A DNA stretch of 64,000 nucleotides, taken from the NCBI GenBank assembly GCA_900708905.1, contig CAADRB010000025.1, positions 507,091 through 571,090 of the forward strand, given 5' to 3'. Position 1 is the first letter of the stretch; the number at the start of each line of letters is the position of its first letter. Below the pieces are notes generated by a model, which was not told the origin of the DNA, did no database searches, and saw only the letters and a program-made list of their open reading frames with translations. This document shows positions 11,541-25,000 of this stretch, piece by piece. This DNA is from Hymenolepis diminuta. Lineage: Eukaryota > Platyhelminthes > Cestoda > Cyclophyllidea > Hymenolepididae. Both the position numbers and the translations under genes were made by a program.

Positions 11541-13027
11541 ATTGTACCGTCTCAACTATCGTTCCTTTTATTTGTGAAAATTTTATGCATTCTGCTATTT
11601 TTTAAGGTCAATATACCTTGAAGAGGATATCTCAGTCTGATAAACAAATTCAGCGCTCTATTTGAAATAGAGCAAAGAACTAACCAGTGTTGAGTGTGGG
11701 ATCTCGTATTGGTTGGACTGAACTCTAAATGAATAATATTTTTCAATATCTGAAAAGACTAAATTTGGTAAACTAATAATCCTTAAAATATACCAAGTTT
11801 TCAATTAAAACAGCGATTTTCATTTATTCAGCACTCATGGTAACTGAATTTTCTAATATGGCGCGTATTTTTTTAATAATTATAGAAATATATGAAATAA
11901 AAATAGCTTTATATAAGGAACGCATAAAATTTGGAAATGCATCACTTGACGGAGAGCGCTTCTTAACGATGAAGAATCGACTAATGCTAATTACATCTCA
12001 CAAACAAATCTTAGTCTATTAACTGGGCGTTTTCATTATCTTAATAGGGATGTTTTCATCGATCACCTCTGAACGGTTTTAGCTCTACTAGTCTCTTAAA
12101 GCGACCTTGGTCCACGTTACAACGCAAAGAACAAGTGCCTTTGTTAAATTTCGTAAAAATGATCTCATACAAAATAAATTTTCACAATGCTAAACCATGA
12201 TGCAATGCCCAAAGTGTCCTTGAATTTTTTTAAGGATTACTGATTTATTTCAGTAGCGGAAACTTGACAACAACAGAGATAATAATGCATACTTATTGAT
12301 AAATCGAGAATAAAATATGAAATAAATCTTTTTACAATTGATAAGAAGAGATTCTTTTAAATTTCTACTATTTTCTCTTATCTAGTTAATTTTTTAAGTT
12401 TGAGGAATTGGGGGAAAACATGAGTAGGGTTGAATATTTGAGTAAATCGAACTTCAATATTTTGACGCTAAAAATAGTTGCAATAATAAAAAAAAATCGA
12501 ACATGATATCATTTTTCTAAGAGATAGAGAAATCTAAAATCTAAAAATACGCATCCACACATATACAGCTTCAAAATTCGAACATATTTTATTTTCAACA
12601 AAGGAGGAGCGACAGAGAATTATATTAAAATGATATTTTAATGATTTGATTTAAGAAGAACAAAAACCTGACCAAGTGATGCCGTATTAAATTTATTGCT
12701 CGGATAGTTTGTTTTAATAAATAAATTGCATTCATCTTAGAAGGTAATTCCTATTGTACGATTGATAAACTCAAGCAAAAATTAAATTGCATTTCGTTAC
12801 ATTAAGTTAGGCAAATTGGTAGTATCAAACACTACTGCACATGGTTAGAATTTTTATGGATTTTTATATTTTTTTATGTGCGTGGCAAATTTTCATCAAT
12901 TTTACGAATTGAATACATTTTAAGTATTTCCATTCTCTTTGAAAATGCAAATGCACAAGCATATATTGATTCTTTAAAATTACTTATTATTTATTTAAAT
13001 TCCATAGTGTGTTTTTGATTTCAGACA

Positions 13028-16000
13028 ATGTTGGAGAAAGAAATTGCTGAGGAGTATCCGCTTCACTACCATGTTTGGCGAAATGATTACATAAATCTCG
13101 AGGAAGCGTTACTTCAGAAAAAGGTTTGATCATTTCATCGTCAGTATTTTCAAATTTTATTATTTATTGCATTTAGCATTTCTTTTTTAAATAAATAGTA
13201 TGATATTGAAGCTCTTGATCCACATGGACGTACACCGCTAATGCTAGCTGTTACTTTGGATCATCTCGAATCGACGAGAGTGCTTTTACGCCACAACGCA
13301 AATGCCTGTTTCAAACGAAAGGATTATTGGTCTGGTTAGTTTAAAGTTCCTATATTTTTATTTTCTAGTATTCCAACCTTTCTTCGACTAGTTAATTAAG
13401 CATATTTTCTTCGAACAGTTTGATCTTTATACATGATATAGTATTTAAAGGACTTTGAAATGCTTATGAAATTCCATGTGATATATTCTTCATATAACAT
13501 AAGACCACAGTTGTCACCATATTATCACGTTAATTTCAGAATTATATCTAGATGTATTTGCCTTAAACTGTTTGTTGAGTGATGTTTCGGAAATTTTTCG
13601 GTTTATCGTATTTCAGTTTATTCATTTTTTACTTCACTGTCTCAACTAACTGCTAGGATATTCACAGGTATTTAATTCCAAGTATTCTCCAATTTTACTA
13701 TTCAATCTTCAGCGGGTAAATATGTTTACAAATATTAGAAACTATAGTTCTTCATGATTTGACCTTCATAAGACTGGAACTATCGGTCTCTCTCATAGAT
13801 AAATAATTCTAGATTTCTCCGTCTTCGATTACTTACCAAGAAACCGATCAAAATGATATTTCATTCAGCTTTTTTTGGATTTCTCAGTTGAATCACTTTT
13901 CCCCACTTATTAGCTTTACAATGCTTGTAGAGGTTGCAATATAGGCAATATATTTAAAGCAGAAAACGAAGTACTAGCAACAGCCTAAACGTATTGTTGA
14001 TTTGTGATTAGAATGATTAAAACTTCCGATCTTGTTATCTTTGTTTATTAATGTTTAAGATATTTTTTCGCATTTGCTGTATTTTAGTAATACATGAATG
14101 GGATCATTCTTAACTCGAGTGATCTCAAATAACACTATTACGATGGTGTACCAATCACTGGTTCGAAATCCACAATACAGATTACTGATAAAAAGGAATT
14201 AAATGTGTTCTTTTTTTCAAATAAATGTTGGTAATAGATTTTTGACATAATTATATTGAGCTTTTAGTGAAATCGAATCCCAAATTTTTTTCCTTCCGAC
14301 GATCTTTTCTCCTCTCATTTCCCCTCTACGGTCCGTTCACACTCCGTTCTCTGCTCATGTGACAGTGTTATGTGATTATTATGTGCCTCTTTTCGTTTGA
14401 AAGCAAATTCTTTATAGACTTGTGATGGCAAACGCAAGTTTTCATTTTTAGTATCTGCATTTCATTATCATATACAGTTTACTAAATTTAAGATTAGGAT
14501 AAGAGAAAAAAGTATAGAGTTTTGGTTAAATCATCTGATTATTTTTTAACGAATAGGATTTTATGACATCTCGTAAGTCACATCAGACCACGGGTTGTGA
14601 TCAGTTCTATTTTGGGAGGTTGTGTATCTAAGACGATAGGGAATCTTGTTTAAATCAATTAGATTGCAGTAAAAAATATGCTGTCATTTCTCGTCTCCTA
14701 TTCCGGGCGTTAACGAAGAGGCCTAGTTGTTTGATCATATTGAACTTTACTTCCTTCTCCTTCTCACATAATTCAATGACTAAAAAAGGAAACTCTATTA
14801 ATTTTCGTTATGATGACTCTCAAGCCTTTCTAGAAAAGCATCTTCAAGCACTGCTTTTGGCTAGAGGAATAGCATAGTGGAACCTGTCCGAAGAGAAAAT
14901 CACTTTCTGCCACTCCTCTTGTTGAACTGACTTAATCAGTGCGTTTGGTGATCAAACTCGTGACCTCTGACTTCACAGATAACCTCATAAACCGTTGCAC
15001 CACTGGAGTAATATGTTATAGTTCCTTTCAGATCTAGGTTTCCCACCTAAACTCCTCGTGGTATTTCATGGATGTAATGGACATTATTAATTGATATCAT
15101 TAAGTTAATTTAATCAAAGATTATTTGGATAATCATTTTCAATTTTACATTTATTTGAAAGAGGGGACAGGGAAAAACGATGATTGATAATCTTAGAAGA
15201 GTAAATTTCCTATGATCTCTGATTTCTCTTAGCTCGAAATATTTGCAGATATTACTTTCTGTTGGAACATAGTCTCTGAAGCTACATTAGTATCGACTTT
15301 CAGAGAATAAATTAATATTTATTTGGGTATTTATAATCATGTTTTTCAAACCTTTTTTAATTCATTTGACAGCGGAGGAATACGTAAGATAGTAAGATTG
15401 TGTGATAACCCTTTTTCTTAGCGAAAAATTTGCAGCTAATGTAAATCAGATTAAATTAACTTAACCGCACCTAGCTGAACCAATAGAAAATCTTTTTTAT
15501 ATTTGGTGCGTCAGTAGCGCAGTGGATGTCTGTCAAATCAGGGGTCACAAGATCCAGTGATGCGAGTGGCCAACCGTACTGATTAATTTTGGTCAATCAT
15601 TGGGATGGTTGAATGCAAACTTCTCATGCATTTCCTCTACTCAAGTCGAGTGTTGGCTATCGGAAATTCATTAAATTATTCTCTAAATTGATAAATTAAC
15701 AAATGATAAAAACTAATTTACTCCGAATTCTGTCAGCTGGGGCCTTTCAAGACGACTCTTTTTATAGTTGAAGAAATCTAGATGAAGATCTGAGTAAATT
15801 TTGCTTTACTTGATAATTCTTTTCTGCCTTTTCAGTCACCCAGGAGGCTATTAGTACGGGAGATCCAGAGTTACTGAAAATTGTCCTCACTCATCGCGAC
15901 TCGCATATGCTGCAAAGTCAAGCGAAAATCATCACTCAGTTGCTGAAGAAACTGAAGAATACTCCCGACTTCTACGTGGAAATCAAATGGGAATTCACCA

Positions 16001-19000
16001 GTTGGTGTAAGTTAAATTCTTCACCTTTTTCCCACCAATAATTTCTGATTATTAATGGTTAAGTTCCATTTACTTATTCATTTCCTGAGAGCATTTAATG
16101 GCTGAGTTCTTTAAGTGAGTGCCCTTCCAATGTTCTTTGCTAATTTCTTCTGGATTGACTTGTATTCAAAAAGATTGAGTAAAAATATTCTGAAATAGAT
16201 AGAAAGCTCGTATGAAAATCAGAAGTTTGAAACCATTTTCTCCTCACTAGAGTGAGGATCAAGTTAATGTAGTAATCGATAAAGGTAGAGGATCGAGCTA
16301 GCATAAAGTGAGATCTGTGATCTAGTTAAACGGATATTTGGCGAATAGTTTTCATGGCAGGATATATCTTTAAAAACAGTGTAAAATTTCATTACGATCA
16401 GCCGTAGATACACTATCACTTAACCCATTTAACCTAGTTCTCTTGTTTAAAATCTGTTGGATTGTAATATCATTTATTTAATCTATTTGAAGAAAATATA
16501 GTTTCAAAGATACAACTTGGAAGATACAATAGCTTCCAATAAGATATTTACTGAGAGAATGAAAAAAGGAGAGTTGAAGGGTTTCAGTTTTGAAGCCAAG
16601 GTTTCTACATAGCTCCTTTTTGCGGTCAGGACCTCTTTGACCCTAAAGCTTAATCCCTCAAGATTTTTGTGTGTGTCCGATTGGAGCTCAATTTACAAAA
16701 GAAGTGGGCTCAGAGTGGGAAGTTTGCACTTTTTTCCCATTTTCTTAATCTCTCACTTCACAATCAAATATCCGAAGTGACCCAAGTTATCTGACCATGT
16801 CGTTATTTTTGTATAAACTAACGATATTTTTCTTTCTTCCAACACCCAAGCTAACAGCATAACATGGCACAGTGCTAATCAACTGTACATAGCTATGTAG
16901 ATATTAGTACTGCTATTAAGTTCTTTTATGGGGAGGAGATCAAATTTTTTCTTGGAGTTTGGTTTTCATGCAATGCTTTGTTCGTTCCCAACGTTCTTTC
17001 CTCCAATCATATTTATTTTCATAATTTCTTTTTGCAAATTTTGTTAATCTAGTCTGTTTCAAATCAAGCATGTCGACTCCGTTATGAACAGTCTTTGGCA
17101 ATTAAGGTTTCTCCCAAAGGTGCACCAATATTATTTGTCAATACAATCAAAACCTTGTCATTATTCTGACTTGAAAGTATCCATGACCTTCAACTAGAAG
17201 ACATTTTAGTAATATGTTGCTTAAACATTTTCTTGGCAGATATTACAAGCGTGTAAAGGAGAAACTGGTCATGCAATCACTCCTTATTTTTTGCACTTCC
17301 GGATGTGTACTTTATTACAAATTTAAGACCGAAAGATGAAGACCTTCCAAGAATACAAGTTTCCGAAGCAAGCATTGCACTTTAAAGATGGAAAGATTGT
17401 CGAAATTTGAAAGCTATGCATCCTACCGCCCAAATATGTATCATCGATACGATCTTTTAATAAATAGACTTATTTTTATTAGTGCGTATTGTTAAATCGA
17501 TTCCAGAAAGCTATTTCCTTACGGATGGTATCAGAACTGGACTAGACATTCCGATCGAATTCAAATTGTTTCAGTGAAGTGAATGACTTAACGAATTTCA
17601 ATGAGTAGGACGGGTTCGTTCCCAGCCTGGTGAAATATAAGTTCCTCATACAAATTCTCTCTATGTCGTACATTATAATAATGTTGTTAGGCTTTAATGC
17701 AAACAATAAAACTCTCAGTGAATTTTCCAGAGAGAATACATCTTTTTCATTAAACATTGCCAGATCAATTTTATTGCAGGACATCTCCTCACATTTTTCA
17801 TTCACTCTTCTCTCATTTTTATTTCTTTTGATAATGCGTAATGAGAATATGTATCTACAGCTGTTTATAAATAGCCTCAGCGTAGCAAGTACACAAGGGT
17901 AATTTCACAGAGCACATCCTTTCAGTTAGGTGGGGGTTCAGGGATAGGGACTGACAGGGCAGGGCTAGGCAGTTTAATTTTATCGGTTTTCTTCCACTCT
18001 TAGCTCCCTCGCCCTCTCTTAGTAGCTCGGTCACGTAGGCTCCAGCGCAATTCGGTGGTGGTGGTGATGACGGGAATTTGCGTATTCGCTCGTACGCGCG
18101 TTAACGAACAATAGTACCACTGCCTCCTCTTATGTCATCTTATCCCACTTAATGAACGTATTTGGCACGTGTCCATCTCAATATTGCCTGCCTTTCGACA
18201 GAAATTAAAGAACTGTCTAAGCTACTTACTTCTTCAAGCTATTCTGCGACTTATGTAATGTCATACTTTCAGGAAATTTCATTAATTTTTCTGCAAATAC
18301 TTACAAGAATGAAAGCCTTTTTAAATAAATAATAGTTGAGGGTGGATTCGTGACAGAAGACTAGTAGTCAGGACAAACACCCATCCCCCGCCCTTCTGTA
18401 TTGAAGTTCACTTGCAGTATGCGAGTTTCTCATCCCGATACAAACTGTAGGCTCTGAGGCCTTGAGTAATGTTTTTCGACACACCAGATATCCTATATAG
18501 GTCTATCAAGCTCCCGATACCTTACCGGGAGATTGTCTGCGAATCTGCCTTTCACTTTCTTGTTAAATTACTATAAGCTAGTTTTTTTAATAGGTTCATT
18601 GTGCATTTCTTGTTTATGTGAAGTCGAAAGATTTTCTCACACAGATGTGTGGGTATATTTATCCTTCAAGCTATTCTGCGGTCCTATCGACCAACCAAAT
18701 CCTGATATCATACTGGGAGATAGTATAGGTCTGAAGATGGGTTCGGTCAAGATCATTTTATATTGTCTCAAGTTAGCACTGTTTGGATAAGGAAATGGGA
18801 AATACTTTCTTCGACACTGAGAGGTCAGTAATACTTAGGATACTGTGATTCACGTGGCTAGATTATGTAAAGGCCAGATATCTCAACATGCTTCTGTCTT
18901 ATTCCATCCAATTACTAGTTCAATTGCATTGTCAAGTGGCACCTGTGCATAGTTATTTGTTAGGATGTTTGCTCCTTTTTCTGAAATTTGCGTACTTCCT

Positions 19001-22000
19001 GCTTGCGCGTTCAAATGAATTTGCAAGGTTATTCTTTGCTCCCTAATTTAAGAACACACTTGTCTACATGGAAGGGAAGAATTTTTTGAGATTTTGTGAA
19101 ATGCAGATGTATATCCATGGCGTTATCCATCTTACAGGGTGCTAATGAAAGAAACAATTGGTCAACTTAAAGTATTCTTTTAGTTAAAAGTCCTAATAAA
19201 GATTTCTCTTTATCGAAATGTTGTCTAATGTATGGAGGTATTGCGCTTTGATTTTCCATCAGAATTAGGCTAGATTTGTAAGAATTCATTTTAATTTGAC
19301 CTCATATTTTCTTTTATTTAACTCGAAATCATATTATTTGAATTTTGGTGGAATGGTGTAATGGGCTTTCATTTGTAAATGAACAATATTTGTAAAAGGA
19401 CCACACGTTCACACACACATGGCTATTTTTATTGGAGTTTCTTGCAATTAAGAGATGGATGGACCATGGGAAAGATCGAGCAATGACTGAAATTAAATCT
19501 GTCCAATTTAATTAGTTAAGATCACATCACAGGGCAGGGATAATTAACAATTGTTATATGTCGATACATAGGGGTAATAAGTGTAGATTTGGAATTAATG
19601 TCTCTTTCAACTAGAGGTCTCTACAGCTTCCACTCAGGTTGTAATTTCGTCAAGGCTTTCCAATTTAGTTTTAATTTCGAATATCCTATACAAAATTTTT
19701 CTGCACAAATCGAAGAAACCATTTTAATTTCATTTGTTCTGTTATCCCTCATTTTGGCTTGATTCGGCAAAAATCACGATGTCCACGGGCCCACTTATAC
19801 CGTCAGCCATTTTAAATCAAAGCTCTAAGAATCAGTGAATTTAGAATAAAATTATTCTATTCTGATTTAACTTGCCTTTTCTTTTCGTGTCTAAATACTT
19901 CAACTCCTTAGAAATATTCTATCCCTATTTCAGTTGACCACTTTCAAATTAGAAAGTGGTCATGCCTATGACAGGCCTCACTTTTTGGGCGTTTGAATAA
20001 ATAAATATTTTTATGGAGGGAAATTGTGATTTTGTTGTTAATTTCTTAATAATTGTCCGTTTATGTTTGAGGTTATTCTCTTTTTTCTTGGATGCATATT
20101 ATTTACAAATAAATACAAGAAATTGCACTGTAAACACTAATTCCTTTGAATTGACTTCAAGGAAGGTGGTCTTTACAACAAATCTCACGTAATCTATGCG
20201 AGTTCACATTATTAAGTTCCCTGATTAAAGATATCCAGGAGTTATTTAGGGAGAAATATACTTTTCACCGTTGGATTAGTCACGCATTTCACAAGACTTT
20301 TTTCTTGCTAGGTAGTAGAAGAAGAAAGGTACACGAGTTTATAAGGCAGCATGGTCGAGCCCATCTCACATTCGTGACTTCAGAGAAGTTATTTTAAGCT
20401 ACGATTTATGCCAATCATAAACAGCGCTCAACTTTTTATTTCATTTTTCTATTGTTAAGGGAATTAAGCTCGGGATTATTACTGTTGGTTGAACAAATGT
20501 GTATACCTGTTAAACACAGATACTAATATCGATTTTCTCCCGGTTGCAAAATTTTACCTTTATTAATTTTATCTTCAGACTATTATACCCAGGAGTTATT
20601 GAACTATTTCTACATCGCAATGCAATCCTACCCTATCCTGAAGGAAGTCTATTTCACATACCACATGATATTCTGTGACCTTATTCACAATAATAAATTA
20701 TTTACATTTCATATAAAAATTACACCCGTTTTACTCGATCCAGATTTAAGACACTTAATGAAATGGGTGTAATGATTGTTGAAATTCGAGTAAGCATAAA
20801 GTTTCTTGGAGGGCGGAAGTGGAAACGCATTACTATAATAAGAAGAATACGATTGCCATTTGTTTCTATCCTCGGATACCCATTATTTGTGACCTTTGTA
20901 TGCACAGCTTATGTATTTGAGATTTGTAGACTTTTATTAAGTTTCGTTTTGTATCAGATCTTCCGTTAAAGGTAGTTTTGAGAGACATGAATAATAATTT
21001 TATTCATTAATTAGGTCAAATTATTTATGTCGCAAGATCAATTCGGAGGTGACCGGAAAAGCCACCCCAATCTATTAATAAACAAGTTGGGTTCATATAC
21101 ATGCGTTTATTTGTGAGACGTCGGTTGTGTCTGATTTTTGATGTCTCCGCTTGCTGACTGACCTCTATGGGGGTTCTACCAGCGCACACATGGATCGCTT
21201 GTGGATGTTATTGTCAAGATCTTATCGTATCCAATCACAAGATGTTGATTAAAATCTGTTGCCTATTAGCATAAAGTAATCTCTGAAATGTTTCTAATCT
21301 TCTTACCACGATCGTTGTTCCTTTGTCTAATCAATACTCTACTTCTAGATGTTTCATATTCAACAGGAAAAAGAACCTTCTAACTACGAAAAAAGAAATA
21401 ATTCCAGAACTTTTTCTTCGCGTTTTATTTTCAATTAATTAAATCCGATTGCAAATATCGTCACTTTCTCGAAATTTGACGAATGTTTACGAGCTCAAAT
21501 TAAACAAATAAGGGAAATATTCAACCTACTTATCGCTAAAAATGATCGAAAATTTATTTACACTGTTTTTTTCAGGCTTTATTTTTAAATGCCGTTAAAA
21601 TCTCTACTTATTGATAACTATTTAATAAATAAAATCGTTAGCTGGACACTTTATTTTTTTATTTCTGTTTCGGCATGCTTGTACCTGAGAATAGTTTCGT
21701 CACTGTTACATTGCCCACTTACCGCTAACTAGAGGGGGCTTTGTTAAAGTGCCAACAAAAAGTAATTTTCTCTGAGTTAAAAAATCTTCGTCCTTCTTTT
21801 TCTGTGCCCAAGCTATCGTAGTTAGAGTGGACAGCCTAGAAAATGGAGGCGGCTAAGTATTGCTATTTCGATGGCAAAGCAGATGGTCGTGTTAGCTTTG
21901 ATGTGAGTGTTTCTCTTTAAAAATATGTTTATGGTAATTATTACTGTTGAAGAGTCAGTTAATCTGAAATATGGCATGTCTAATGACTAATAAGGTGACG

Positions 22001-25000
22001 GTAATAATGTAGAAGTCCAAACTTTCATTGAATGAAATTTTAATTGGTGATTCTTCAGTTGAATACCATTAATGATTGTGAAACGCACCACTAATCCTTT
22101 TTCAAACATTACGATACTATTACTGGATTCACTACGCAGTTAGGGACTGAAGCCACGCAACTTTGACTGTAAAAGTTTCGATACGTTACTAGCTTGAGAA
22201 TAATATGCTCGAAAGATCCTTTGTTTACTTTGGATAGCCGATTTGAACTCCCACATTCTTTATATTTCGCAGATTTGATCACTTTTTCAATCTGGAATCC
22301 GAAAATAGTGGAATTTTGCTCGAGTTTTATTGATTACACTCTGTTAAGAGTTGGAGTAACGATACCGGTCAACGAAAATTTTAAATAATCCTTTGATTTG
22401 GGGAAAGGAGGGCGCTTTATTGATTATCCAATTAAGACACTCCGCCGTCGACCAAAATAGAATAATGAGGCAGTCAATGCATTCATCACAAAATGGACTC
22501 GAATCTAAGTTATCAGACAATTTGGCGATGTAATAGTTATCGTCCACAAAGTATGTATGTTCAAATGCAATTGTTTTGGTATTCAATGTCGAATGGTGAT
22601 TAGTTAACTGACTGAATTTTTATATTTTTGTTGTTTTATGTTCGATAAGGTAAGCTGACTTAAACTGGTAACCAAGTCTTCACAAGAATTAAGGGAAAGG
22701 ATTTTTTGTTTATTTTGATAACGAAATCCTGCTAACCTTTTAGACTTGGTTGATACAGGTAATTTTTTTAGAAATGGGGTTACCTAGCAATTTTCACACG
22801 CGTATCATGTGAAGGAACAGGTGGATTTTTAAGGAACCAGTTAAAAGGTGGAGGAGAAAAAGACGCCTCACTGTATTAAATGGTTTGTATTTAAGTAGAA
22901 TGAAATTAAGTCCATGTGCCAATAAGCACATAGGATAAAGGGATGCCTGAAAGACTTGACCAAATATTGAGAATTCAAGTTAAGCAGGAGCAATTTTTTA
23001 AAAATGTTTAGCCTACCCAACAATCCAGCATTGGAGAGGAGCCTTATTTTATTTTTTTAACATTAAAAATCACCCTATCCTAAAACTTTTATTACGACCC
23101 TTAGCAACATAACTAAAATTGCAAGGTTTAACGTGGGATAGCCTCTGAAATCGGGTAGAAGTAATTATCTAATAAAGGCTAAAGAGGAGATCGAAAAGCT
23201 GTTGAAAATAAAGACTGAGTCTCAAAAGAGTCTTACTTCACTTGATTTTCGGTTTTAGGTTGTATAATATCTAATTGATTATCAGTTCATTGCTTTGTAT
23301 TTCAAAAATTCAAATTTTATTATTTGTCTCCTGCATTACTCTGCACATTCTTATCCGCGATGTTTGTTGTTTATTGACCGATTGATTTATCTGGTTAATA
23401 ATGATAATCGGCCTTACTCTAGTTACATTCATTATTTTCTTCAAAAGGTCGAGATAGTGTGATGATGCTAGCTTACATGATTTTAACATAACAGTACTCA
23501 CTGAATTCAGCTTGGTTAAACTACTTATTTTATTTAAGCTACCTTTGACACTTTATTCGCTTCTATTTCATTTCTTCTACCTTCACGGGGGCATTTATTA
23601 GATTGGCTTTACTACTTGCTTTATTTAAGCCTTCTCTAATGTGTGCTCCCCTCTTTTCCAGTACCTTTGGTCTCTCGAATGTGCCCCAGTGATATCTGCC
23701 GAGTGTGGAAACAGGGCCCCAATGTTCGTATCGACGCCAGTCTCATTGGATTCAATGGAACATCCTCGTGGGTCCGTGGAAATATGTCTTACATTTTCCG
23801 CATCAATGGTATGCTTCCTTAACTGAAAAGTGAAAAGCGTTTATTTATTTCTATGGCAGGGTGAAAGGCTTTACAAATTTGTATCATAGAGAAACGAACA
23901 CATAGGAAGTGAAAGTTCATGAGAGGGGGGGGGGTGTTATTTTCACATCTTAAGGGGAATTTCAAGATTCTTGTAGTACCCATCTGCTGGACAAGGGAGT
24001 TTACTAATTAGCAGACTATTTGCGTTATCGATTCGTCAGTGCCTTTCCATCTCACTTTCAATGGCATTGAGACTCCACATGGATAATTTGTCTTTTGTGT
24101 ACACCTTTCAGTTGTGGCTGATGTTCGATAATGCAAGGAATAGAATTCTTTTTAGGATTCATTATCCAATTTTCGCCATCTTCCTCCCCAAACACTTGCT
24201 TAGCAGTCGCTTAAAGTTGTCTTAATTAACTCTTCGTGTGTGCAGATTTAGAGCCATCTGCTTTTGGTAGATGAGATTTCAGCATCACTTTTACTAATAT
24301 CTGTGAAGACCTGCCCACAGATTCAATCTTCGTCTTTGTAATTGTGCAGCAGGTTTCTCAGAAGGATATTTTCCGCTTGAACTAACACTCATTTGCCTCT
24401 TGCTGCACGTCACAGTGAAAGCCATGAGTCTAGATGGAATCGGTGCTAAAGAGCAGTGTGATTTTGAGGTGAATTTGGTCCCAAGCCGAGCGCTTCTGTG
24501 AACGATAGAAACTCAATGAGACTATTTTGTTTTAAGTTAACTTGTATTTTCTTTGAAATAATTATGCGTACTTAACTATGTAGTCCGCAAAAATATCGTG
24601 GGTTAATGATCTTTGCATTTATTCCTTTTATGGAATTGTGACTTCTCTGACCAAACAGTCCAAGGTCAAATCCGTTGGCTGACCCTCCGTCAGTTAGGCC
24701 TTTTGCCATTGTGAGTCTGGAAATTGAAATTTAGTGAAAACAATGTACCTGGGATGGAATGTGATTGGTCATTGACTGTCGTGAGTCATGGTTATACGAA
24801 GTCACATGCTTGTGTTTTGTGGCGTCACTCCTCATTGATACTCCCCCCCCTCTCCTCCTCCTCCTCCCTCCACGCAACGGGAGCTGTGGAAGGGGAGATT
24901 ATTAGTCACTGTGTTAGGAGTCGTCTCTAATTTCAATTTTATGCATGGTTGGAAAACGGGCAAAGTTTAGACAAGAAATTAATACCGAATCTTTTTACTA

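Larger units (their letters stand above)
9181..13027. other. intergenic region between divergent spectrin and ANKRD13 genes
   Basis: These 3.8 kb separate the two divergently oriented starts and should hold their promoters and 5'UTRs, but no TATA or initiator could be assigned with confidence. It contains an inverted pair of LTR-like elements (9766-10074 and 10386-10713) and a C/T-rich tract at about 11390-11540. The short open frames inside have no recognisable similarity and I treat them as chance. Confidence 0.7.
13335..15835 (+). other. ANKRD13 intron 2
   Basis: 2.5 kb, AT-rich, carrying two SINE-like copies in opposite orientation (14826-15005 minus, 15502-15665 plus). No coding region is supported. 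Confidence 0.8.
16007..23661 (+). other. ANKRD13 intron 3 (7.7 kb)
   Basis: The longest intron of the window. It holds one LTR-like copy (21012-21271) and one member of a diverged repeat pair (23188-23335). A GC-richer patch with several CpGs lies at about 18020-18110. A 60-bp exon-like piece at 21843-21902 is discussed under findings. No gene is supported. Confidence 0.75.

Noticed and set aside
23927..23938. Poly-G run as a possible G-quadruplex
   Set aside because: A single G run without the further G tracts needed for a quadruplex; treated as simple sequence.
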